DNA from: a virus
Virus record (IMG/VR): IMGVR_UViG_3300044684_000366
Location: 1 to 32,686 of that record
Length of the DNA: 32,686 nucleotides
Reading direction: 5' to 3' (one strand)
The notes below the pieces were generated by a model that was given only the letters and a program-made list of their open reading frames with translations, was not told where the DNA came from and did not search any database. Position numbers and translations under genes: made by a program. Each line of letters starts with the position of its first letter. Position 1 is the stretch's first letter. Positions 9,421 to 17,561 of the stretch are shown piece by piece.

Positions 9421-11667
9421 TTATAAAACTTGCGCATACATAAAACTTGAACTAGTTGAGAGCGACCCAGCGGTTACTGATGATGGCAAACTGCTTTGCC
9501 CCGTCCACACAGCCGTAAGCCGTGGATCGTTGGAGTTACTTGATCCGGTGCTGCAAATGACGCCCGTTACCGTTGGTGCCGTTGCAGCCGTCACGACAAT
9601 AGCCCCGATGGCATATTGCTGTCCCTGCGCTAGTGTTACCGATGCTGCCATGTTTCTTGTGTAATCTGTATTAGCTGATGCAAAAATAGATGTATCGTTG
9701 CTAATTGATGAAAGTAGCGTCAAATTACCGGAACTGTCCACACTGTATAAACCAAATTGCACCAATGTAGGAGTGGCCCCTGCGGCAGTGGAACCGCTTT
9801 GCATTCTTATCTGTGTCACAGTCTCATTTTTGCGTGCGCGAAAATAGGCCACTCGAAAAGTGCCACTGGACAAGGTGATGTTTGTGAGATTACTTGCTGC
9901 CCAGCGAGGCATCGTCTCCTCTCCAGCCGTTTGGATGCCAACCATCTCTGAAGTAATGATCGTTGGCAACTTCGGTCCAATTTGAAGTAGATTTTGCATA
10001 TTATTGATCATCGTTACACCGGAAATTGGCGCGTAAGGGTACACAGCAGTAATTCCGTATGGCGTTGCACGCTGATCAATGATCGTATTATTTTCGATGT
10101 AGATATCCGTGACGGTTGCTGCCTGGTCAATAAGGATGCCAACGTTTTGTGGATTAGTCATTCCGGTAAGATTCGTACCAATAACCGTTGATCCGTCAGC
10201 ATAGTACTGTGTCCCAATGTCCATGATGAGGTTGTTGGCAATTTTTACGCCCTGACATCCGTTGAGATAGACACCCGACCGTGGCGCCCGACGAATCATA
10301 TTATTTGTAATTAACAATTGTTTAGCGTAGAATGTTGGAGAAGATGGAGCATTGGAAGGATATCCACGAACTGCAATACCATTACACTGAATATCTGTAA
10401 TATTATCGGATGGGCCACGATTATAACCCTGATCTATCGTGTTCCCTGAAACTATACCATAAAGCGGCGCATCCTCTAAACGAATCCCATTTTGCCCTAC
10501 ATTTTTAATTGTGTTACCTATGCATGAGAAATCTGTTGGGCCGTAATCAGTTGAGTTGCCAGCCGAAATAAAACCAGACAGCCAGATGCCATCAAAGCAA
10601 GATAATTCGGCAGTATTACCGGTGCAAGTTATCTTGCTATTGCCTCGCGATATGGAAAATCCATTATCAGCGCTCATGTAAGAGTGGCAATTTGCTAGGA
10701 TGACCTCCTGATTAAAGCCAAATCCAACATCTTTTGTATTTGTAAATTCGCAATTGGTTACACTGGTTATGCCTGTTATACCAAACAAACGAATTGGTAA
10801 TGATGAAATATTGCGAAAAGCGCAGTTACGAACTGTAATATTTGTAATAACCGTTGTGCTATTAGCAGCATCAAGCGATCCGTCAAAGTAAAGCGCTGTT
10901 GTGCGTGCCTGCGTTGGGACAGAAACAGTTTGGTTTACGGTGCCGATAAAAAGCATATCAGCAAACGAGATATTGCTGATAGCGGTACTGCTATGTGAGA
11001 AAACGAAGTCGTTTGCAGAACATTGAAAAACAGTCGAGATGCCTTGCCCTTGAAACAGAATATTAGAATTGACGATCGAGTAATGCGCTGAAAATGAATA
11101 AGTTCCTTCGGTAAAAAGTACACGTCCACCACCAGCAGGCAGGGTACTCACCGCACTAGAAATAGTGTTTTGATCGGCTGAACCAGTACAGACAAAATCA
11201 GCACGCGCTTGAGAGCGTGGTGAAGCATTGGACGCTGCAACAACAACAGTAGCCGATTCTGATGGAAGCAGGCTTGAACCATACCAATAGGTCCCATTCC
11301 AAGTGTAGCTCTTTTGAGACAGTGGAGGGATAGTATCACTTGTTCCGGCTGCGACATTGCTAGTTCCAACCGCCAGAAAAGTAGCAGGATAATTTGAGAT
11401 ATTAATAACTGTTTGTTTTTGACCAATTTGTGTTCCTGCCTGCAAAACGTAATTGGAGGTTGTGCTTACTGGATTAATACTGACAAGAGATCCTGTATTC
11501 GTAGGAATTGTGCTCGTTGTTACTGGAGTAATCGGCGTTCCAATTGGCGCAACAGAAACAACGCTCATCGTACTCGTGTCAACCGTAACCTGTGAGCCCG
11601 CAGGCCAAGTTCCAACAACGCCATCAATTGTGCCTGGCTCGTTGAATATGTAAATCTGTTGTGCCAT
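9421..11667 (-). CDS. Right-handed beta-helix protein, tailspike/pectate-lyase-like
   Basis: 748 residues, ATG at 11667 with GAAGGA upstream. Residues ~1-150 form a Thr/Ser-rich adaptor with a WNGTYWYGSS motif. From ~155 (TISSAVSTLPAGGGRVLFTEGTY) to ~590 is a parallel beta-helix with repeated N-rich turns (ITNITVRNCAFRN, GNTIKNVGQNGIRLEDAP, IENNTIIDQR), as in pectate lyase-fold tailspikes and depolymerases. The last ~140 residues are a separate beta domain (RVAYFRARKNETVTQIRMQSG). Likely binds or cleaves a surface polysaccharide. It has its own promoter-like motif and terminators at both ends and lies between tail-completion and tail-tube genes, so it looks like an added transcription unit. 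Catalytic residues were not assigned. Confidence 0.82.
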   Translation of the reverse strand: MAQQIYIFNEPGTIDGVVGTWPAGSQVTVDTSTMSVVSVAPIGTPITPVTTSTIPTNTGSLVSINPVSTTSNYVLQAGTQIGQKQTVINISNYPATFLAVGTSNVAAGTSDTIPPLSQKSYTWNGTYWYGSSLLPSESATVVVAASNASPRSQARADFVCTGSADQNTISSAVSTLPAGGGRVLFTEGTYSFSAHYSIVNSNILFQGQGISTVFQCSANDFVFSHSSTAISNISFADMLFIGTVNQTVSVPTQARTTALYFDGSLDAANSTTVITNITVRNCAFRNISSLPIRLFGITGITSVTNCEFTNTKDVGFGFNQEVILANCHSYMSADNGFSISRGNSKITCTGNTAELSCFDGIWLSGFISAGNSTDYGPTDFSCIGNTIKNVGQNGIRLEDAPLYGIVSGNTIDQGYNRGPSDNITDIQCNGIAVRGYPSNAPSSPTFYAKQLLITNNMIRRAPRSGVYLNGCQGVKIANNLIMDIGTQYYADGSTVIGTNLTGMTNPQNVGILIDQAATVTDIYIENNTIIDQRATPYGITAVYPYAPISGVTMINNMQNLLQIGPKLPTIITSEMVGIQTAGEETMPRWAASNLTNITLSSGTFRVAYFRARKNETVTQIRMQSGSTAAGATPTLVQFGLYSVDSSGNLTLLSSISNDTSIFASANTDYTRNMAASVTLAQGQQYAIGAIVVTAATAPTVTGVICSTGSSNSNDPRLTAVWTGQSSLPSSVTAGSLSTSSSFMYAQVL

Positions 11668-11686
11668 GTTGTTCCTTCATAAATGC

Positions 11687-11719
11687 AAAAAGCCTCAGAG
11701 TTTGTGGCTCCGAGGCTCG
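11687..11719 (-). terminator. Intrinsic terminator, GAGCCAC-loop family (copy 2)
   Basis: Minus-strand stem GCCTCGGAG / CTCTGAGGC (one mismatch) with loop CCACAAA and five T, preceded by CGAGCC. It ends 20 nt before the beta-helix ATG and starts 13 nt after the extended -10 motif at 11741-11733. Confidence 0.85.
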
Positions 11720-11732
11720 TTAAATTAGCTTG

Positions 11733-11741
11733 ATTATAGCA
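11733..11741 (-). promoter_or_regulatory. Extended -10 promoter motif TGCTATAAT
   Basis: A perfect TATAAT with the TGn extension on the minus strand. No TTGACA-like -35 at 16-18 nt (closest TACTCA). A transcript from here would start just ahead of terminator hairpin copy 2 and then read the beta-helix gene. Confidence 0.55.
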
Positions 11742-11792
11742 CGTCGCAATGGGATTGAGTAGAGGCGGCCTTCGGCCTGGTGCAGGAAATGA

Positions 11793-12296
11793 TCACGAAA
11801 CCACACCAGGAGGCGTGATCACGAACCACTCCTGAAGTATGAGTATCTCGCAAACGTAAGCCCTCAACCATTGCTGATTGCGAAATACTCTAAAAAATCT
11901 GGATGAATTTGGCCGAAGTTGCGAATGATACACGCTCCCAGCGCCACCAAGAGTTGCATGTGTTTGAAACGGGACCATCAGAGCATCACGCACATTACAG
12001 ATCGTCTGTTCTGCTGTTTGTGCATTATCCAGGCTAACCAGAGAGAGCAAATACCAGGATTGCGTGTCTTTAATTTTGCCTCCAAACCCCTTGTGTTGGC
12101 TATCATCCGTATTAGCATAGACCTCTAGTGAAACATTGCCTCCTGCTACGTTGTTGGTCACATCCTTTTGTTCGCCCAGAGTGACAGTCGTGTACACAAG
12201 AGTACTTGTACCTGGATAAACCAACGCTTGAGCAAAACTGACTATTGCATTCCCTACCGCAAGAGTATTTGGTGCATTTGAATATAAATTTGACAT
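11793..12296 (-). CDS. Probable tail terminator / tail completion protein
   Basis: 167 residues starting MSNLYSNAPNTLAVGNAI; the C-terminus ends in a short hydrophobic beta segment (ILILQEWFVITPPG). The pattern (N-terminal helix, then strands separated by YANTDDSQHKGFGGKIKDTQ, then a helix with NVRDALMVPF) suits the small alpha/beta proteins that cap tails or join them to heads. It is the last gene of the connector series before the beta-helix unit. Only a weak ribosome site is visible before the ATG. Assignment rests mainly on order. Confidence 0.55.
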   Translation of the reverse strand: MSNLYSNAPNTLAVGNAIVSFAQALVYPGTSTLVYTTVTLGEQKDVTNNVAGGNVSLEVYANTDDSQHKGFGGKIKDTQSWYLLSLVSLDNAQTAEQTICNVRDALMVPFQTHATLGGAGSVYHSQLRPNSSRFFRVFRNQQWLRAYVCEILILQEWFVITPPGVVS

Positions 12297-12312
12297 TTAA
12301 GCACTTTTCTTT

Positions 12313-12780
12313 TTAATATGTTGTAGAACTAATGATAGGTCCATTGATACTTGTCAAAGCCAGTTCTTTCCATGCGCTGTCAAGAGACCGTGAGAACGTC
12401 TTTCGTATCCAATCTGTTTCATTTTCTAGTGTATATTCCATGTAGTAGATGCCGGGGTCATTGGTAAAATGCCTGCCCAGACTATCTGTCATTCCTGAGA
12501 AGCCTTGCTCTCTCCTCCAAGCATAAGGTGAATCGTTTACAAGCGCTCCTGAGACAGGCATAGATGATGAGTAAATCTGCTGAATAAAATTGTGTTCCAA
12601 TGTTCCAGTTGGATGCTTAAATTTGCTTGACATATAATCTTGCGCTGAGGAGAAAAGGTGATCTAAGCTCAATCTCAGAGCTATAGTCATCCATTCATCA
12701 AGTGCTGGCCCCCAATTACTAAATTTTTGTAGATCCTCCAGCCCTTGTACTTCAACCTGAAGAAAACCAGTTCCTGCCAT
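12313..12780 (-). CDS. HK97 gp10-like tail completion / head-tail joining protein
   Basis: 155 residues; ATG two bases after the upstream stop (TAA at 12784-12782) with GGGAG at 5 nt. It begins with a strand and helix (FLQVEVQGLEDLQKF), then a long amphipathic helix (MTIALRLSLDHLFSSAQDYM) and a motif resembling gp10-family proteins, in which a short Gly-Thr segment precedes a helix and an SPYAWRREQGFSG stretch comparable to the family's Y-..-E.G. It ends with a helix containing Trp and Lys. Position after the head closure candidate agrees. Confidence 0.6.
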   Translation of the reverse strand: MAGTGFLQVEVQGLEDLQKFSNWGPALDEWMTIALRLSLDHLFSSAQDYMSSKFKHPTGTLEHNFIQQIYSSSMPVSGALVNDSPYAWRREQGFSGMTDSLGRHFTNDPGIYYMEYTLENETDWIRKTFSRSLDSAWKELALTSINGPIISSTTY

Positions 12781-12781
12781 A

Positions 12782-13111
12782 TTAACTCCCTCTCATGCGT
12801 GTTACCACCCACTGAAAATGTCCCGTAATAGTATCAATACTAGGCTCACTCACAATGCGATACTGACGTAGGCGACCTGTGACCGCATCAATAACAACCT
12901 GATCAACCATTAAATCACGGAAGAGCACAAATTGAGGATTATTCAGGGGAAGCATTGTTGTATATACATTGTAGGTAAAATGCGGGTCTGCACCCTGGTA
13001 TGTTGCCGCTTCCATTGCAGGTAACTTATCGAGTTGTACCATGATGTTTGTTGCATATGCCGCATTCCCTATACCTTCATGATACAGGTTGACACGTAAA
13101 TCTTCAGAAAT
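12782..13111 (-). CDS. Head closure / stopper-like protein, probable ATT start
   Basis: From the first ATG (13042) only 86 residues would be made, leaving 86 nt after the upstream stop and no ribosome site. The same frame continues upstream without a stop to an ATT at 13111, 6 nt behind a strong GGAGG, adding MISEDLRVNLYHEGIGN... (109 residues). This gives the short head-closure type protein with an N-terminal helix and beta barrel. An in-frame CTG lacks a ribosome site. AUU initiation is rare (infC is the known case), so this start is an inference. It lies between the adaptor and the gp10-like gene. Confidence 0.6.
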   Translation of the reverse strand: MSEDLRVNLYHEGIGNAAYATNIMVQLDKLPAMEAATYQGADPHFTYNVYTTMLPLNNPQFVLFRDLMVDQVVIDAVTGRLRQYRIVSEPSIDTITGHFQWVVTRMRGS

Positions 13112-13128
13112 AATACACCTCCAACCTG

Positions 13129-14019
13129 TCAGAAAGATTGCATCGTGTACGAATCCAAAATCTTTTGCGCGCGCTTACGAAGCAAACTTTCGCCTGAATT
13201 ATCTCCTCTAAGCACAGCTGAAATATGCCTCTGTCCACTGGCTAAATCAGGTGCGCCGACTGGATTCAATCGCTTTGCCAGAATATCGCTCGTCAGCAGT
13301 ACGGCAGCCTCAATTACGTCAGGCGGCATCACACTAAAACCTGCGGTATAGGTGATCACAACCTGAGCTTGCCTATACCTACTCGGGACATTCCAGATCG
13401 GATAAGGTGATTGTCCAGAGCCTGCTAGTGGAAGTGGTTGCATATTCGGCATAGAGCAAATTTGCTTGTCTGAATCGATAATCACCTGTGTTGGGTCATA
13501 CTGGATGGTGTTATTTGGTACTGTCGTGATAGACAAGCTGGTAAGTGTCTGGACAGGCCAATGACGTGGCCGAAAATGCAACGCAAATTGATTATCGATA
13601 GCCGCGCGCATGGTCGGTAGAGCAAGCATCTCATTCGTATACGTACTTAGAAAGAGCGATTGTTTACAAATCGTCTCCAATTGCTGAGAAGCTTTAATGA
13701 TCTGGTCAGCCAGCGAACCGAACACACCATCTGTACAGTAACACGTACCTGCGGCATGGGCGTAAGTCGTGGCGGTTACAGAGATGCTTGTTGCACCAAT
13801 AGAAGCTGTTGCCGTGGCCTGTACTATTTCTGAATTGGAACCATCAAAGATAGTTATCACATCCCAGGCATTGATTGCCACATTTAAAGCAGGGACAGAA
13901 AGTAGCGTAGCTCCAATGGAGACTGCGCTACTTAGTCTGCTTGTGTTCCCCACTAAAGAGCCCCACTCAAGACCTGTAGTGGTCCTTTGCCAATCAAACC
14001 AGCTGATGTATGTATTCAC
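13129..14019 (-). CDS. Head-tail adaptor / connector protein (gp6-like) with N-terminal beta domain
   Basis: 296 residues from a GTG at 14019 with GGCGGAGG in front. The C-terminal ~110 residues (ITYTAGFSVMPPDVIEAAVLLTSDILAKR) match the pattern of gp6-type adaptors: a strand with YTAGF, then P.d...A......ilakr, ending in a basic helix. The N-terminal 120 residues carry a repeated beta unit (VSIGATLLSVPA, ASIGATSISVTA) that is not part of a minimal adaptor. It should bind beneath the portal. Located between the head decoration gene and the head closure gene. Confidence 0.75.
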   Translation of the reverse strand: MNTYISWFDWQRTTTGLEWGSLVGNTSRLSSAVSIGATLLSVPALNVAINAWDVITIFDGSNSEIVQATATASIGATSISVTATTYAHAAGTCYCTDGVFGSLADQIIKASQQLETICKQSLFLSTYTNEMLALPTMRAAIDNQFALHFRPRHWPVQTLTSLSITTVPNNTIQYDPTQVIIDSDKQICSMPNMQPLPLAGSGQSPYPIWNVPSRYRQAQVVITYTAGFSVMPPDVIEAAVLLTSDILAKRLNPVGAPDLASGQRHISAVLRGDNSGESLLRKRAQKILDSYTMQSF

Positions 14020-14078
14020 AGAACCTCCGCCTGTGGATGCCCCGCTCTTTTAAGGCAGGGAGGAAACAAGCAGCCTAA

Positions 14079-14957
14079 TCAGATGTAGGCAATGGTAGCA
14101 GCCATTGAACCGGATGCCTGCGAAACGGTTAAGCCGTTGGCAAATGGCATATCTAGAGTGATGATGGTACCAGCGGCAATGTTACTTGCTGTTGTATAGA
14201 GTATCGTTCCAGATGCTGCACTGGCATTGTCATAAAAAGAAAGAGCAGACGTTGCAGTCGTAGTCACCACAAAATTTTTGAGATACCCTGCACTGTTCTT
14301 GATAGTGACTGGTGTTGTACCTGTGCCAGCGGCAAGTGGATAGTTTGACTTGGCTTGCTGAACAATCAATGCACCGGTCGGAGCCACAATGAGCGCCGTA
14401 TCACCCGCTGTAGTGTTTTTTCCGTACAAATCAGTATTGAGCACGCGAGGGGCATCAGTAACGGGGACTGCGTGAGCAGTTACTGTAACAGTTCCAGCGC
14501 TAAATCCTGAGACGCGTGCACGAATATTCTGCAAGCCAGCAACTGATCCCTCATACAAATGAATGCTGGTAGTTGTTGAGCCAGTGACAGAGGTTACAAT
14601 GGTATTGGTACCCTCTTGTGTAACCTGCAACGGGTCATAGTTGGTACCGTCTTCAGAAACTTCAAAGTTAACAGTTCCTGTAAAGCTAGACATATTCACC
14701 GTCAGGATCACTGAGGAGTTACCAAGCAAGGCCAAAGGTGTGCCATTTCCATTGGCGCCTGCAGCGTTTTGCAGTGTTCCATTGACGGAAGCATACGCAA
14801 GTTGTTGGATAACCATAGGTGCATAAGGCGCACCATTGGAATCGGTTGCAACTGCTCCACCCTGCACACCTACCGTCCCAACACCCGGCACATAAACAGA
14901 CCCGACAGGATAGCCTGTGGTATCTCTTGGAATTGAACCATCTGTAAAATAGGTCAT
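14079..14957 (-). CDS. Probable head decoration or minor structural beta protein
   Basis: 292 residues, almost entirely Thr/Ser/Gly/Val-rich strands. An internal domain (VNFEVSEDGTNYDPLQV) resembles the carbohydrate-binding or Ig-like modules of phage virion proteins. The C-terminus (SALSFYDNASAASGTILY) has the pattern of small beta-sandwich phage proteins. It follows the capsid gene, where decoration proteins are usual. No catalytic motif. Function inferred from place and composition only. Confidence 0.5.
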   Translation of the reverse strand: MTYFTDGSIPRDTTGYPVGSVYVPGVGTVGVQGGAVATDSNGAPYAPMVIQQLAYASVNGTLQNAAGANGNGTPLALLGNSSVILTVNMSSFTGTVNFEVSEDGTNYDPLQVTQEGTNTIVTSVTGSTTTSIHLYEGSVAGLQNIRARVSGFSAGTVTVTAHAVPVTDAPRVLNTDLYGKNTTAGDTALIVAPTGALIVQQAKSNYPLAAGTGTTPVTIKNSAGYLKNFVVTTTATSALSFYDNASAASGTILYTTASNIAAGTIITLDMPFANGLTVSQASGSMAATIAYI

Positions 14958-14968
14958 ATATTCCTCCG

Positions 14969-15214
14969 CTACGATTTATAATTAGTGCCCATCGGGCCAG
15001 GATTGGTTGACATTGATTTCGGCGCTAGTTTCTCAAATGGAGGCTGGTTGCCTTGAGGTGCCATTGAGGGCTGACCCGCTACCACAGACTGCTGACCAAA
15101 GGTATAGCCAGTTCCCTTCACACCATCAGCATTCGAGAGTTTGTATGGGCCTCCAACCGTATCAAGCAGATTCGGTGTGGATGGTAACCCGGTTGCTACA
15201 TTTGGATCGTTCAT
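14969..15214 (-). CDS. Small Pro/Gly/Asn-rich protein of unknown function
   Basis: 81 residues from ATG 15214 with GGAGG at 9 nt. Composition is rich in Pro, Gly, Asn and Gln with few hydrophobic residues, so probably largely disordered. First gene after the terminator that closes the capsid unit and 11 nt before the decoration candidate, suggesting co-expression with head accessory genes. Family not recognised. Confidence 0.65.
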   Translation of the reverse strand: MNDPNVATGLPSTPNLLDTVGGPYKLSNADGVKGTGYTFGQQSVVAGQPSMAPQGNQPPFEKLAPKSMSTNPGPMGTNYKS

Positions 15215-15238
15215 AGGAGATTGACCTCCATTGCAAAC

Positions 15239-15271
15239 AAAAAAGCCAACGGCTTGTGGCTCGTTGGCTCG
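15239..15271 (-). terminator. Intrinsic terminator, GAGCCAC-loop family (copy 3)
   Basis: Minus-strand stem GCCAACG / CGTTGGC with a loop containing AGCCACAAG, six T, preceded by CGAGCC and followed by GTTTGC. It closes the capsid/intron region and ends 25 nt before the next ATG. A TTGACA lies upstream (15308-15303) but the -10 candidates are poor. Confidence 0.85.
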
Positions 15272-15328
15272 TGAATTAGCTTAACTACGCTGTTACAATG
15301 CCTGTCAAAATTCCGCTTCCGCCTAAGT

Positions 15329-15554
15329 CACTTTGTTACTCGTCCAACGGACGGGGCTAGCAGTTTCCTCTAGCCTCTCTGGTTTCATTATGAGATTATT
15401 GCCAGAGGTCGGATCATATCTTCCCTTTCGGGCCTGCGTGTGATCTCTACGGACTCCGCACCTTTCGGATTGGTTGCCTCGGTATTGCCAGTCTCCTGAG
15501 TTCCACCGATACAGCAGGTTTTTCATGTTAGCTCATTAATATTGCTATTACGCG
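15329..15554 (-). ncRNA. Group I intron 2 (226 nt, no ORF of its own) downstream of capsid exon 2
   Basis: Minus-strand core visible by eye. P1: exon TGTTAGT (15561-15555) with GCTAACA (15532-15526), including the conserved T-G pair at the splice site. P3: CCTGC (15518-15514) / GCAGG (15437-15433). P4: TCGGT / ACCGA within P-like and Q-like segments. P6 closed by GCAACC / GGTGC. P7: GATCA (15445-15441) / TGATC (15416-15412), the latter in an S-like AAGATATGATCC. P8: CCCGAAAGGG. P9: CTCTGG / CCAGAG, plus two more 3' hairpins. P9.0 AC / GT places the 3' end at G15329. A 67-codon frame inside it is a chance frame over these helices. Confidence 0.82.
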
Positions 15555-15577
15555 ACTAACAAGCAGCACTTCTACTT

Positions 15578-17556
15578 CTACTGATTGATGAGCGTTTCTG
15601 ATGTATATACTCCATACATCCACTGGGTGGGATGGCTTTGATCCAAATTTGTTACTCACTCTTACGAGCGGGATAGGTCATTTCTGCCTATCTCATACGG
15701 TTCAATTCCCGTATGTTCAGACTATCTCTTATTCCTTCAGATACTTCTACCTGTTAGGATGCTAGTACATAGTCGTTACACCTTCCGATTAGCTATGCAG
15801 CTAAAAGGCTCGGCTCGGTATTGGCGGCCTTGCGGCACTTCGCAGCTTTCACCGAATTCTCTAGCTTTCGACCTGAAATTACTCCCAGGCGGCCCAATCT
15901 TTGTTTAGGCGGATATTCCAGCGCCCACATCTCTCTATTCGTTGATACCCGTAATGGAGGTTTATCAATTTCTGCAACCTGGAAGGGCAAAGTGAGTGAA
16001 ACAGCAATTATAGTACCTTGCATTAGGTAGGGCACCATAATGATATCCATTAACCTTCCAGTCGTCTGATTGATCCACTTCGTCGCACGACCACCGCCAA
16101 CCAAATCAGACTGCGCAGGGCCTGTTGGCTGCACATTCACACGGTAGTTGGTTGATTGCGTGATGATGTTGCTGAGGGCTTTGTGATCTTTCACACTCAC
16201 AAGCAAACATTCAGGATTGGCACGAGAGTTGAGATACATTGCCTCAAGCCAGGTATCGATATCAGTCTTGGCCAGTGCACCGCCTGTATCAGCCACACGT
16301 TTAACTGCTGCCGTCTCACCACCAACACCTGCAGTACTCAGAGTACCAGTGTTGTTGTAGATGAGCGATTGAATACCGTCAAACATCAGGGGCTGATTGG
16401 CAGGAGTACCACCGCCGCCACTGGTAAATGCGATCGCTGTGTTACCAGCACTGACTACCGTGCTATAGGCTGTACCAGAGCCTGTGCTGCTCGTCATAGT
16501 AACGGAGAAGTAACCCGATGCATAGCCGCCGGGATCATTCAAGGCTGAAGCACCACCAAAGTTTGAGGAGGCCGATTGCTTCCACATGGCCGTATTGGCA
16601 GGCTGTGTAGAGCCAGTGCCAACGTACACGTTGTAGCTCGTAGCGTTGGGCACGCGCATGATATTGAAGGAAATCGTGCTCGTGCTACCAGTCGTAACTT
16701 GTGTAAGTGCAGTCGGAGTGGAACCGCCAAATGCCAACGTTTCGCCTTGCGCATTCACGGCTGTTACAATAATCCAGTACGTTGCAGCAGAAAGCGTGCC
16801 ACCCGTGGTTGTAGTGGACGCGCCAACAGCAGGAGGAGGAGCCCAGAGATTCTGCGCACCATTTAGGTATGCCACTTCCTGACCGAGCATCAATGATGGT
16901 GCCAACTTCGAGGCAACTTTTGCGCGAACATCAGGCTCAAACATACGCCCGTAGAGTTCGCTTTCCATTGTCACGACATCACTGAAAGCCAATTGCCGCA
17001 ACACATTGGATTTATTGACCCAGGTGTAACTGGCCTTCTGCGGCGCGGTTTGCTGTGCCAGGATGAACGAGCCGAGAGTTGGACCACTTCCACCAAACAC
17101 ATCTGTAATAGCACGCCAGTTCTCAACATCGATGCCCACGCTTGGCGTACGTGGAAGCATGTTTCTGAACGGGGTATCGAACGGGACAACAAACTTGGCA
17201 AGCGGCTCAAGGTAGTAGCCAGTCCAGTCCGCGTTATTGCCAATATACTGCTGATCGCGGTTCTGACTACCTTGCTGGATCGCGTTAATTGTTTCTTCGT
17301 TGAGATGTTGATGAACGAACTGCTTGGGCATGTTCATTCGGCGCATCTCTTGCACAAAGCGATCTGAGAACTCGGCTCCGTCCTCATAGGCGATACCGTG
17401 ACGAGCACGCGCCATAATGAGAGCCTGGTTTTTGAGGATGTCACCTTCGGTATACAGTCCTTCATCGATGACACCCACTGCTACGCGGGAATCGCCGATG
17501 CTTTTTTGTGCACTTTGGGGCAACTGTTCCTTGATGGATGTATCAGTTACTGCCAT
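15578..17556 (-). CDS. Major capsid protein, interrupted by a group I intron (exons 17556-15907 and 15643-15578)
   Basis: Exon 1 gives 550 residues and exon 2 adds 21 (ends QWMYGVYTSETLINQ, TAG 15580-15578); 571 in total. Unspliced, the frame runs into the intron and ends after 37 meaningless residues at 15793. The exon junction restores EYPP-DQSHPTQW and a W-YGVY-ETL pattern usual at capsid C-termini. The N-terminus (MAVTDTSIKEQLPQ) and F-PFDTPFRNMLPRTPS agree with an HK97-fold family. Residues ~240-388 look like an inserted fibronectin-III/Ig-like domain (ATYWIIVTAVNAQGETLAFG). ATG 17556 has GGAG at 9 nt and follows the protease stop by 3 nt. It assembles the shell around the scaffold and is probably processed by the upstream protease. 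Confidence 0.88.
15644..15906 (-). ncRNA. Group I intron 1 (263 nt) interrupting the major capsid gene
   Basis: Minus-strand helices. P1: exon CCGCCT (15912-15907) with GGGCCG (15895-15890), T-G at the splice site and one mismatch. P2: CCTG / CAGG. P3: GCTAG (15865-15861) / CTAGC (15765-15761). P4: TCGGT (15855-15851) / ACCGA (15819-15815). P6a: TTAGCT-GCAT-AGCTAA. P7: GACTAT (15774-15769) / ATAGTC (15725-15720) in an S-like AAGAGATAGTC. P9: CATACGG / CCGTATG (15715-15709 / 15700-15694), then GATAGG / CCTATC and a GTAA-loop hairpin. The 3' end is G15644, with P9.0 AA / TT, and exon 2 starts GATC, able to pair with GATT before the guide (P10). No ORF of its own. Confidence 0.87.
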
Positions 17557-17561
17557 TATTT

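Noticed and set aside
15323-15526. A 67-codon frame on the minus strand downstream of the capsid
   Set aside because: It coincides with the P3-P9 helices of intron 2 and has no ribosome site; treated as chance.
15793-15906. The 37-residue C-terminal continuation of the capsid reading frame
   Set aside because: It reads through the group I intron core (P1-P6), has odd composition and does not look like a capsid end; the spliced exon does.
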